Position numbers and translations under genes: made by a program
Notes under the pieces: generated by a model
Database searches by the model: none
The model's input: only the letters and a program-made list of their open reading frames with translations
Told to the model about the DNA's origin: nothing
Assembly: GCA_910586045.1 (NCBI GenBank)
Contig: CAJUIH010000071.1
Span: 1 to 18,834, forward strand
Reading direction: 5' to 3'
DNA length: 18,834 bases
Source of the DNA: an uncultured Eubacterium sp.
GTDB lineage: Bacteria > Bacillota > Clostridia > Lachnospirales > Lachnospiraceae
Shown here: positions 6,929 through 14,197 of the stretch, one piece after another
Position numbering within the stretch: position 1 is the stretch's first letter
Layout: every line of letters starts with the position of its first letter

Positions 6929-8464
6929 TTAAATCTCCTGTTCTGTTTTTATGGCGTCTTTTCGCGCTTTTTGCGCGGCTTGATCCAAAATGCGCCCGGC
7001 TGCCGCCGTAAGGTCCCTGGCCAGCAGGCCGTAAGCACCCGTTTTTTTAGCGGACTCTTCTCCCGCAAGCCCATGTACGTATACGCCCATGTACGCCGCC
7101 TGCTTTGGCTCCATGCCCTGTGCCAAAAACGAGGCTATAATCCCGGATAATATATCACCGCTTCCGCCTTTTGCCATTGCGCTGCAGCCGGAGGTATTCA
7201 GATAAGCCGTACCGTCCGCTGCCGCCGTAACGGTCGCAGCGTCTTTTAATACACAGGTTACCTTATATTGCCCGGCAAACGCGCAGGCTGTTTCAAGCAG
7301 GCTTTCCAGCACCTGCGGGATCGTTTTTGCGGTCAGCCTTGCCATTTCGCCCGGATGCGGCGTCAGGATCCAGGATGGCTTCGCGTATTGCAGGAAATCC
7401 GGATGCGCGGCAATCTGGTTTAGGCCGTCCGCGTCAATCACAAGCGGCTGGTCCGCGCTGCGCAGCACCGTCTCTGTGATCCGAAACGCCGTATCATCCA
7501 TCCCGATCCCTGGTCCCAGCAGGACAACGTCTGCGCACGCGATTTCTGACAGCAGTTTTTTTTCATCCGGCCCGCCCGCCCCATAACAGGATAGTATGGC
7601 TTCCGGAAGCGCGCCGAGCAAAACCGCCCTGTTTTCTGCGGGCGTACAGATTTTAACAAGCCCGCACCCGGCCTGGTAAGCGGCCTTTGCACTAAAAAGC
7701 GCGGCTCCGGCCATATCTGCGCTTCCGGCAATGACCAGGACTTTTCCAAACGTACCTTTATTGGAACGGGCCGGCCTTTGCGGAATCGTACACAGATCCC
7801 TTTTTTCCGGCGCAAAGCACGATGGACGCCGTTTGAGCCAGCTTTCGTCTGTAATGCCGATGTCCGCCACTTTGACCTGTCCGCAGGCCGCCCGCCCCGG
7901 ATAAAGCAACTGCCCGATTTTTGCGTAGGCAAACGTAATGGTAAGATCGGCCCGAAACGCGGCATCATAGACCTGCCCGGTGTCGCTGGACACGCCGCTT
8001 GGCAAATCGACCGCGACCTTATATCCTTCCAGGCAGTTCATCCTGTCGATCCAATCCGCATATACCCCCTGCGGCGCACGGGAAAGCCCTACCCCAAACA
8101 GTGCGTCCAGTACGCATGCATAACGGCCGTTTGGAATATCGTCGAAAACCGGAATGCCATATTGCTCCAAAATATGGAGCTGTATTTGATTTTCCTTTGA
8201 ACGCCTGCCATGGTCCGGCATCTGCGCCACGATAACGCTGCAGCCGCGCTGTGCCAGAAGCCTTGCCGCGGCCAGTCCGTCCGCCCCGTTATTTCCGTTC
8301 CCGCATACGACCAATACGGTACTATGCTGCGATAGCTGCGGTGGCATAGACGCCACAACGCTAAGCGCCGCCCGTTCCATTAATACAAGCGACGGTATGC
8401 CGAAATGGTCGATCGTATTACTGTCGAGCCATTTCATTTCCATGCTGTTTACGATCCGTTTCAT
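6929..8464 (-). CDS. nnr: Bifunctional NAD(P)H-hydrate epimerase/ADP-dependent dehydratase
   Basis: Repairs hydrated NADH/NADPH. The N-terminal YjeF_N domain (about 1-210) epimerises R- to S-NAD(P)HX; its Rossmann-type loop is GNGNNGADG (55-63). The C-terminal ribokinase-like domain (about 225-500) dehydrates S-NAD(P)HX with ADP; it shows ILTPHPGEM and KGGSGDILSG, whose Asp is the expected catalytic base. The length of 511 aa matches fused Nnr proteins. The start at 8464 (MKRIVNSMEMKWLD) has AAAGGAAG just upstream. The longer frame to 8509 lacks an SD and would overlap rex, so I reject it. It lies between rex and alr with short gaps (34 bp and about 12 bp). Pairing of a nicotinamide-repair enzyme with the NADH-sensing Rex is functionally sensible. 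The acpS gene often seen beside this gene is not present. Confidence 0.93.
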   Translation of the reverse strand: MKRIVNSMEMKWLDSNTIDHFGIPSLVLMERAALSVVASMPPQLSQHSTVLVVCGNGNNGADGLAAARLLAQRGCSVIVAQMPDHGRRSKENQIQLHILEQYGIPVFDDIPNGRYACVLDALFGVGLSRAPQGVYADWIDRMNCLEGYKVAVDLPSGVSSDTGQVYDAAFRADLTITFAYAKIGQLLYPGRAACGQVKVADIGITDESWLKRRPSCFAPEKRDLCTIPQRPARSNKGTFGKVLVIAGSADMAGAALFSAKAAYQAGCGLVKICTPAENRAVLLGALPEAILSCYGAGGPDEKKLLSEIACADVVLLGPGIGMDDTAFRITETVLRSADQPLVIDADGLNQIAAHPDFLQYAKPSWILTPHPGEMARLTAKTIPQVLESLLETACAFAGQYKVTCVLKDAATVTAAADGTAYLNTSGCSAMAKGGSGDILSGIIASFLAQGMEPKQAAYMGVYVHGLAGEESAKKTGAYGLLARDLTAAAGRILDQAAQKARKDAIKTEQEI

Positions 8465-8498
8465 TTGCTTCCTTTCTGCTGCGGACGATTCATGTTCT

Positions 8499-9134
8499 TT
8501 ATTTTTCATTTTTGCAGCGCATGTTATAAGATAACTGCATCAGGCTGTCCGAAAGATGGACATTTTCTACGACTACGTTTTGGTCCATCAAATCCAGGTC
8601 CACATGCGCAAAATTCCAGATCGCGCGAATCCCCAGCTTTATCAGTCGGTTTGCGATTGAATCCGCGGAATGCTTGGGCATTGTAAAGGCCGCGATGTCT
8701 ACTTGATGGGACGCTGCGAAATCTTCCAGTTCATCCAGCATCATAATCGGAATCCCGCCCTGGATCGTTCCTGTCAGCGCGGGGTTTACATCAAACAGTC
8801 CGATAATCATAAATCCAAGCTTTCGAAATTTGCTGTAATTGGCCAACGCCTGGCCCAGATTGCCGGCGCCGATCACAATAATATTATGCTGTTTTTCCAG
8901 CCCCAGTATTTTTCCAATTTCATCATACAAATATTGTACGTTATACCCATAACCCTGCTGCCCGAAACCGCCGAAATTATTCAGATCCTGGCGGATTTGG
9001 GAAGCGGTTACTTTCATCTTTTCGCTCAATTCATTCGAGGATACCCGCTCAACCCCCTCATCGAGCAAATCTCCCAAATAACGGTAATACCGCGGCATTC
9101 TTCGAATCACCGCCTGTGAAATCTCTTTCCCCAA
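8499..9134 (-). CDS. rex: Redox-sensing transcriptional repressor Rex
   Basis: Binds NADH/NAD+ and represses fermentation and respiration genes when NAD+ is abundant. It is 211 aa long, as usual. The N-terminal winged helix (about 1-80) contains RMPRYYRYL and VTASQIRQDLNNFGGFGQQGYGY, a very characteristic Rex segment. The Rossmann domain has GAGNLG at 89-94, and the C-terminal swapped helix follows. The start appears to be TTG at 9134, with GAGGAGG and a 5-nt spacer upstream; no ATG fits. The gene has a consensus promoter inside the 3' end of the preceding ABC-F gene (9209-9237) and a leader of about 68 nt. The order ABC-F then rex resembles ydiF-ydiG-ydiH in Bacillus subtilis. No recognisable Rex operator (TTGTTAA-type) is seen upstream. 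Confidence 0.97.
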   Translation of the reverse strand: MGKEISQAVIRRMPRYYRYLGDLLDEGVERVSSNELSEKMKVTASQIRQDLNNFGGFGQQGYGYNVQYLYDEIGKILGLEKQHNIIVIGAGNLGQALANYSKFRKLGFMIIGLFDVNPALTGTIQGGIPIMMLDELEDFAASHQVDIAAFTMPKHSADSIANRLIKLGIRAIWNFAHVDLDLMDQNVVVENVHLSDSLMQLSYNMRCKNEK

Positions 9135-9184
9135 TGTTGCCTCCTCTTTTATTCTCCCAAATTATTTCATAGGCGGAATCCATA

Positions 9185-9218
9185 TTACTATATTTTCTGC
9201 CAAGATAAATTATAGTAA
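9185..9218. repeat. AT-rich inverted repeat over the rex -10 region
   Basis: TTACTATA at 9185-9192 is the exact reverse complement of TATAGTAA at 9211-9218; the match extends inward to 12 bp with one mismatch around a 10-nt loop. It covers the -10 box and the predicted start site of rex, so it could be an operator. It could also be an RNA hairpin for ABC-F readthrough transcripts. Confidence 0.4.
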
Positions 9219-9222
9219 GATC

Positions 9223-11148
<1,926 letters not shown>

Positions 11149-11201
11149 GGAAACCTCCTTTTCGTTCCTTATTTGCGACAACCGATTCCCGAAAAACTTT
11201 C

Positions 11202-11258
11202 CAAAAACCGGGTGTAACATCTTTGGATCCGGCCTGGATCCGGAATGCTGCACCCGGT
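11202..11258 (-). terminator. Intrinsic terminator/attenuator in the ABC-F leader
   Basis: On the minus strand ACCGGGTG (plus 11251-11258) pairs perfectly with CACCCGGT (plus 11207-11214), with an inner stem formed by two GGATCC copies (11236-11241 and 11225-11230) around AGGCC, followed by TTTTT. It lies between the promoter at 11260-11288 and the ABC-F SD. It may end icd transcription, attenuate ABC-F transcription, or both. Confidence 0.75.
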
Positions 11259-11259
11259 A

Positions 11260-11288
11260 ATTATAATCAATGATCCTGTTATCGTCAA
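11260..11288 (-). promoter_or_regulatory. Sigma-A promoter upstream of the ABC-F attenuator
   Basis: Minus strand TTGACG (plus 11283-11288), 17 bp, TATAAT (plus 11260-11265), starting 11 bp past the icd stop. Predicted initiation near 11253 puts +1 inside the first arm of the terminator hairpin. No other promoter is visible between the hairpin and the ABC-F start codon. Confidence 0.7.
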
Positions 11289-11299
11289 ATAAATAATGC

Positions 11300-12511
11300 C
11301 TAAAAACCGCTGCGCTCCAGTTCCCCGCGCACAGCCTGTATAAACTGTTCACTGTTTAACACCAAAGGATCCGCAAGTTCGGTAATTAAGGCAAGGTCTT
11401 TTGTCATCCGACCGGATTCGATGGTCGCGATACATGCCTGCTCCAAACAGTCCGCAAATCTAACCAGGTCCGAAAGCCCGTCCAGTTCCCCGCGCTTTCT
11501 TAACGCGCCGGTCCATGCAAAAATAGTCGCTACCGAATTGGTCGACGTCTCTTCCCCGTTTTGATGTTTATAATAATGGCGCTGTACCGTGCCATGCGCC
11601 GCCTCATATTCATAATAACCCTGCGGCGATACCAGTACGGACGTCATCATCGCAAGCGAACCGCACGCGGAAGAAATCATATCGCTCATAACGTCCCCGT
11701 CATAGTTTTTGCACGCCCAGATAAAGCCGCCTTTTGACTTCATCACACGCGCTACGGCATCGTCGATCAAGGTATAAAAATACGTAATGCCTGCCGCTTC
11801 AAATTTTTCCTTAAACTCCGCGTCATAAATTTCCTGGAAAATATCTTTAAATGTATGATCGTATTTCTTAGAAATCGTATCTTTTGTCGCGAACCAAAGC
11901 TCCTGTTTTAGATCCAGCGCGTACGTAAAGCAGCTTCTTGCAAAGCTTTCGATCGACTGCACGGTATTATGCTGCCCCTGAATAATGCCAGGGCCTGCAA
12001 AATCAAAAATCGTTTCTTTTGTCTGCGTACCGTCCGCGGCGGTAAATACCAGTTCCGCTTTTCCAGCCCCCGGCACCTTTATTTCCACATTTTTATATAC
12101 ATCGCCGTATGCGTGCCTTGCAATCGTAATCGGTTCTTTCCAGTTTTTCACACATGGCTCGATCCCTTTTACTTTAATCGGCGTGCGGAATACGGTACCG
12201 TCTAAAATGGCGCGGATCGTACCGTTTGGGCTTTTCCACATTTCTTTTAAGTGATATTCGTCCATACGCGCCGCATTCGGCGTAATCGTCGCGCATTTTA
12301 CGGCAACCCCGTACTTTTTGGTCGCGTTTGCGGAATCCACCGTCACCTGGTCGTTCGTCTCATTGCGGTGTTCCAGTCCCAGATCATAATACTCCGTCTT
12401 TAAATCAATAAACGGCTCCAGCAGTTCGTCCTTGATCATTTTCCAGAGAATCCTCGTCATCTCATCGCCGTCCATCTCTACAAGCGGTGTCGTCATTTTT
12501 ATTTTATCCAT
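11300..12511 (-). CDS. icd: NADP-dependent isocitrate dehydrogenase (type II, eukaryote-like)
   Basis: Oxidatively decarboxylates isocitrate to 2-oxoglutarate with NADP+, mainly for glutamate synthesis in anaerobes. The homodimeric type II family is recognised by PLVEMDGDEMTRILW at the N-terminus, CATITPNAARMDEYHLKEMW, GTVFRTPI (Thr where Glu is common), RHAYGDVYKN containing the isocitrate-binding Arg, DDAVARVMKSKGGFIWACKNYDGDVMSD with metal-binding aspartates, and EAAHGTVQRHYYKHQ, the His/Arg pair for the NADP 2'-phosphate. The 403-aa length is normal. Start choice: AAAGGAGG is 8 nt before the ATG at 12511; the ATG at 12517 would be only 2 nt away, and the GTG at 12532 precedes the SD. Its promoter and a palindromic operator candidate lie at 12538-12568, back to back with the plus-strand Cys-rich gene. 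No citrate synthase or aconitase gene is adjacent. Confidence 0.96.
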   Translation of the reverse strand: MDKIKMTTPLVEMDGDEMTRILWKMIKDELLEPFIDLKTEYYDLGLEHRNETNDQVTVDSANATKKYGVAVKCATITPNAARMDEYHLKEMWKSPNGTIRAILDGTVFRTPIKVKGIEPCVKNWKEPITIARHAYGDVYKNVEIKVPGAGKAELVFTAADGTQTKETIFDFAGPGIIQGQHNTVQSIESFARSCFTYALDLKQELWFATKDTISKKYDHTFKDIFQEIYDAEFKEKFEAAGITYFYTLIDDAVARVMKSKGGFIWACKNYDGDVMSDMISSACGSLAMMTSVLVSPQGYYEYEAAHGTVQRHYYKHQNGEETSTNSVATIFAWTGALRKRGELDGLSDLVRFADCLEQACIATIESGRMTKDLALITELADPLVLNSEQFIQAVRGELERSGF

Positions 12512-12537
12512 TTGCATTTCCTCCTTTCGCACCAGCT

Positions 12538-12551
12538 TATTGTATACAATA
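12538..12551. promoter_or_regulatory. Perfect 14-bp palindrome at the icd -10
   Basis: TATTGTATACAATA is a perfect palindrome covering the icd -10 region. Its core TTGTATACAA resembles operators of GntR-family repressors (tnGTnnACna). The regulator is not in the window. Confidence 0.5.
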
Positions 12552-12568
12552 TTTTACACATTTGTCAA
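12539..12568 (-). promoter_or_regulatory. Sigma-A promoter of icd
   Basis: Minus strand TTGACA (plus 12563-12568) is followed after 18 bp by TACAAT (plus 12539-12544), or after 16 bp by TATACA. The leader to the icd ATG is about 20 nt, just enough for the SD. Confidence 0.7.
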
Positions 12569-12593
12569 TGCATGTACATAGAATCTTAATAAA

Positions 12594-12613
12594 TTTCCAA
12601 TATTTTTTGGAAA
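12594..12613. repeat. Inverted repeat between icd and the Cys-rich gene
   Basis: TTTCCAA-6 nt-TTGGAAA, perfect 7-bp arms, in the divergent intergenic region between the icd promoter and the plus-strand promoter. It may be an operator for a sporulation or metabolic regulator. Nothing identifies the protein. Confidence 0.35.
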
Positions 12614-12639
12614 CCTATACAAGCTGCCCTCATAGTATA
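12613..12639 (+). promoter_or_regulatory. Sigma-K-like sporulation promoter
   Basis: ACC at 12613-12615 and CATAGTATA at 12631-12639 match the mother-cell sigma-K pattern AC-N16-CATAnnnTA. Transcription would start near 12646, about 29 nt before the ATG of the Cys-rich gene. No sigma-A promoter fits better on this strand. Confidence 0.5.
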
Positions 12640-12674
12640 AACCATAAAACAAATAAAAAAATGGAGGCAACAAA

Positions 12675-12899
12675 ATGAGTGATTTAGCTGCTACAAATTG
12701 TGGATGTGGAGAAACGAATGGATGTTCCAATTCTTTTATCTGGATTATCCTCTTACTGTTCTGCTGCTGCGGTAACAACGGCAGCGGTTCGATCATCGGC
12801 GGCGGCTGCGGCAATGGCTGCGGCGGCAACGACTGCGGATGCCTTTGGCTGATCTTACTGCTCCTTTGCGGCTGCGGCAACGGCAACGGCTTTTTCTAA
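12675..12899 (+). CDS. Small Cys/Gly-rich hydrophobic protein, possible spore-coat component
   Basis: A 74-aa protein and the only plus-strand gene. The ATG has ATGGAGG with a 7-8 nt spacer, so it is a genuine gene although it has no known domain. It contains 12 Cys (9, 11, 17, 30-32, 45, 49, 54, 56, 65, 67) and many Gly/Asn. It is built as a tandem: a polar Cys/Gly stretch, then a short hydrophobic run (FIWIILLLF 21-29) ending in CCCGNN, then Gly/Cys again, then a second run (LWLILLLL 57-64) ending in CGCGNGN. The runs are short for transmembrane helices. Similar short proteins in clostridia carry the uninformative name 'chorion class high-cysteine HCB protein 13' (from memory). A sigma-K-like promoter upstream suggests late mother-cell expression, hence a coat or crust protein. 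That role is inference. Confidence 0.75.
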   Translation: MSDLAATNCGCGETNGCSNSFIWIILLLFCCCGNNGSGSIIGGGCGNGCGGNDCGCLWLILLLLCGCGNGNGFF

Positions 12900-12935
12900 A
12901 AAAAGATAAAAACGGCGGGGGCTGCGGCTCCCGCC
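12897..12935 (-). terminator. Strong terminator after the ferredoxin-like gene
   Basis: On the minus strand GGCGGG-AGCCGCAGCC-CCCGCC (plus 12914-12935) is followed by GTTTTTATCTTTTTTT. The T-tract runs into the stop codon of the convergent Cys-rich gene, so the two 3' ends interlock. Confidence 0.85.
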
Positions 12936-12938
12936 AAA

Positions 12939-12973
12939 GTCGTGCCCATTGAAACACGACGGCTAAAATTTTT
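12939..12973 (+). terminator. Possible terminator of the Cys-rich gene
   Basis: GTCGTG (12939-12944) pairs with CACGAC (12955-12960) around a 10-nt loop, followed after GGCTAAAA by TTTTT. The stem is short and the T-run is displaced by 8 nt, so efficiency is doubtful. The GC hairpin at 12914-12935 could also stall plus-strand transcription. Confidence 0.35.
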
Positions 12974-12978
12974 CTTCG

Positions 12979-13692
12979 TTACTTCAAAATACGTCCGTCC
13001 GTTGTAATTGTCACAACCTGCCACGGGATCGTTTTTTTGCTGCTTTGCACCGCTTTGTGCGCCGCGGCTTGCAAACCACCGCAGCAAGGAACCTCCATGC
13101 GCACCACGGTAACGCTGCGGATTTCATTGCTCTGTATGATTTCCGACAATTTTTCACTGTAATCCACGGCGTCCAGCTTCGGACAGCCAATCAATGTAAT
13201 CTTTCCTTTCATAAACGTCTGATGCATGCCTGCAAAAGCAAACGCTGTGCAGTCTGCGGCAATCAGCAGATCCGCGCCGTCAAAATAAGGCGCATGGATC
13301 GGCGCAAGTTTGATCTGGCACGGCCATTGGGCAAGCTGCGGCTGCAAAACCGCCTGTTTTATTTCTTCCGGAATCGAATGCCGATCCAATGTTCTGGCTG
13401 CTTGTCCCGGACATCCTGCATGCAAAACGCTGCCGCCGTCAGGCTGTTTCGCTTTGTGCGCAAGAACCGCCGCTTCATCATAGGCGGCCGCTTCTCTTTT
13501 CACAAATGTAATCGCGCCAACCGGACAATTCGGCAGGCAATCGCCCAGACCGTCACAATAATCGTCCCGCAGCAGCTTTGCCTTGCCGTCCACCATGCCG
13601 ATTGCACCCTCGTGGCAGGCTTTCACACAGGCTCCGCATCCGTTGCATAATTCTTCATCAATCTGTATAATTTTTCTTACCATCGTTTGCAC
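12979..13692 (-). CDS. 4Fe-4S ferredoxin-like iron-sulfur protein
   Basis: A 237-aa cytoplasmic iron-sulfur protein. The N-terminal dicluster region has a canonical motif C16/C19/C22/C26 followed by a second motif C46-x5-C52-x3-C56-P, in which the second cysteine position is Leu49. The CxGLGxC form is a known variant in this clostridial family and may hold a labile [4Fe-4S] or a [3Fe-4S] centre. The C-terminal 140 residues add conserved Cys in AGCPG, WPCQIKL, AADCTAFAF, IGCPKLDAVDYS and VPCCGG, reminiscent of coenzyme-F420/heterodisulfide-type Cys-rich pockets, but I cannot name a reaction. Homologues often sit near hydroxylamine reductase (Hcp), which is absent here. The start is GTG at 13692 (GGAG, 4-nt spacer) or ATG at 13683 (12-nt spacer). 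It has its own promoter upstream and a strong terminator downstream. Confidence 0.8.
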   Translation of the reverse strand: MQTMVRKIIQIDEELCNGCGACVKACHEGAIGMVDGKAKLLRDDYCDGLGDCLPNCPVGAITFVKREAAAYDEAAVLAHKAKQPDGGSVLHAGCPGQAARTLDRHSIPEEIKQAVLQPQLAQWPCQIKLAPIHAPYFDGADLLIAADCTAFAFAGMHQTFMKGKITLIGCPKLDAVDYSEKLSEIIQSNEIRSVTVVRMEVPCCGGLQAAAHKAVQSSKKTIPWQVVTITTDGRILK

Positions 13693-13720
13693 TTTTCTCC
13701 TTTTCCAAGCGAAAATGAAC

Positions 13721-13737
13721 GTTTAACTAAAGTAAAC
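13721..13737. promoter_or_regulatory. Small inverted repeat in the ferredoxin-like gene leader
   Basis: GTTTA-7 nt-TAAAC lies just downstream of the -10 box, a typical repressor position. The arms are only 5 bp, so chance is likely. It does not match the Rex or FNR consensus. Confidence 0.2.
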
Positions 13738-13746
13738 CCCGTTAAG

Positions 13747-13775
13747 ATTATATCCTGTGCAGGCAGTGAAAGCAA
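13747..13775 (-). promoter_or_regulatory. Candidate promoter of the ferredoxin-like gene
   Basis: Minus strand TATAAT (plus 13747-13752) with TTGCTT (plus 13770-13775) 17 bp upstream. The -10 is perfect and the -35 matches only in TTG. No terminator is visible between the response regulator stop and this promoter, so readthrough may add to expression. Confidence 0.55.
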
Positions 13776-13795
13776 GAAATTTTACACACCATTAT

Positions 13796-14197
13796 TTACA
13801 CATGATCCCAGCTATACTTTTCTTCCTTTAGCAGCTTACGCACCTTATCCATAAACACGTTTTCCTCAATCGGCTTTACGACATAATCATTCGCGCCGGC
13901 TTTGATCGCCTTTACGACATGTTCCTTATCATTATTTGATGTTAAAAACAGAACCGGAACTTCTTTGAGTTCCTCTTTTTTTCGTATCATTTCCAACATT
14001 TGATACCCGTCAATTTCCGGCATCTCAATATCTAAGATAATCAAATCCGGCGTGCGGGCCTCCTTTAAATATTTAAGGGCGCGCATCCCTTTTGAAAACC
14101 CAAAGTACGCATATTCTTCATGCAGCAGCTTTTCCAGCATCTTTAATATAATTCCACTGTCATCCACCGCTACAATGCTTTTTTTATCTGTCATCAT
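13796..14197 (-). CDS. Stand-alone response regulator (CheY-like receiver)
   Basis: A 133-aa single receiver domain with no output domain. The acidic pair is at VDDS (residues 11-14), the phospho-acceptor Asp in LIILDIEMPEIDGYQML (near residue 56), the switch Thr in VLFLTSN, and the conserved Lys in YVVKPIEE. The start ATG overlaps the stop of the hybrid kinase as ATGA, with GGAGG 7 nt upstream, so the two are translationally coupled. It probably receives phosphate from the kinase HPt domain (His950) and acts by protein-protein interaction. The partner is unknown. The gene ends without a clear terminator. Confidence 0.92.
   Translation of the reverse strand: MMTDKKSIVAVDDSGIILKMLEKLLHEEYAYFGFSKGMRALKYLKEARTPDLIILDIEMPEIDGYQMLEMIRKKEELKEVPVLFLTSNNDKEHVVKAIKAGANDYVVKPIEENVFMDKVRKLLKEEKYSWDHV

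Noticed and set aside
7778..8235. Plus-strand long ORFs within nnr
   Set aside because: Antisense shadows of a high-confidence conserved gene, with Arg/Pro-rich composition and no recognisable domain.
8465..8509. Longer nnr start overlapping rex
   Set aside because: No SD, overlaps the rex stop, and the ATG at 8464 has AAAGGAAG and gives the normal N-terminus.
11149..11222. Leader peptide (MLHPVFGKFF...) in the ABC-F leader
   Set aside because: It is in frame with the ABC-F gene without a stop, has no SD, and begins inside the terminator hairpin.
11149..11352. N-terminal extension of the ABC-F protein by 68 residues
   Set aside because: It overlaps the icd coding end, crosses the promoter and terminator, and has no SD; the ATG at 11148 has a strong SD and matches family length.
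12554..12886. Minus-strand Pro/Gln-rich ORF opposite the Cys-rich gene
   Set aside because: Low-complexity shadow of the Gly/Cys codons on the other strand; no SD, and it spans the icd promoter region.
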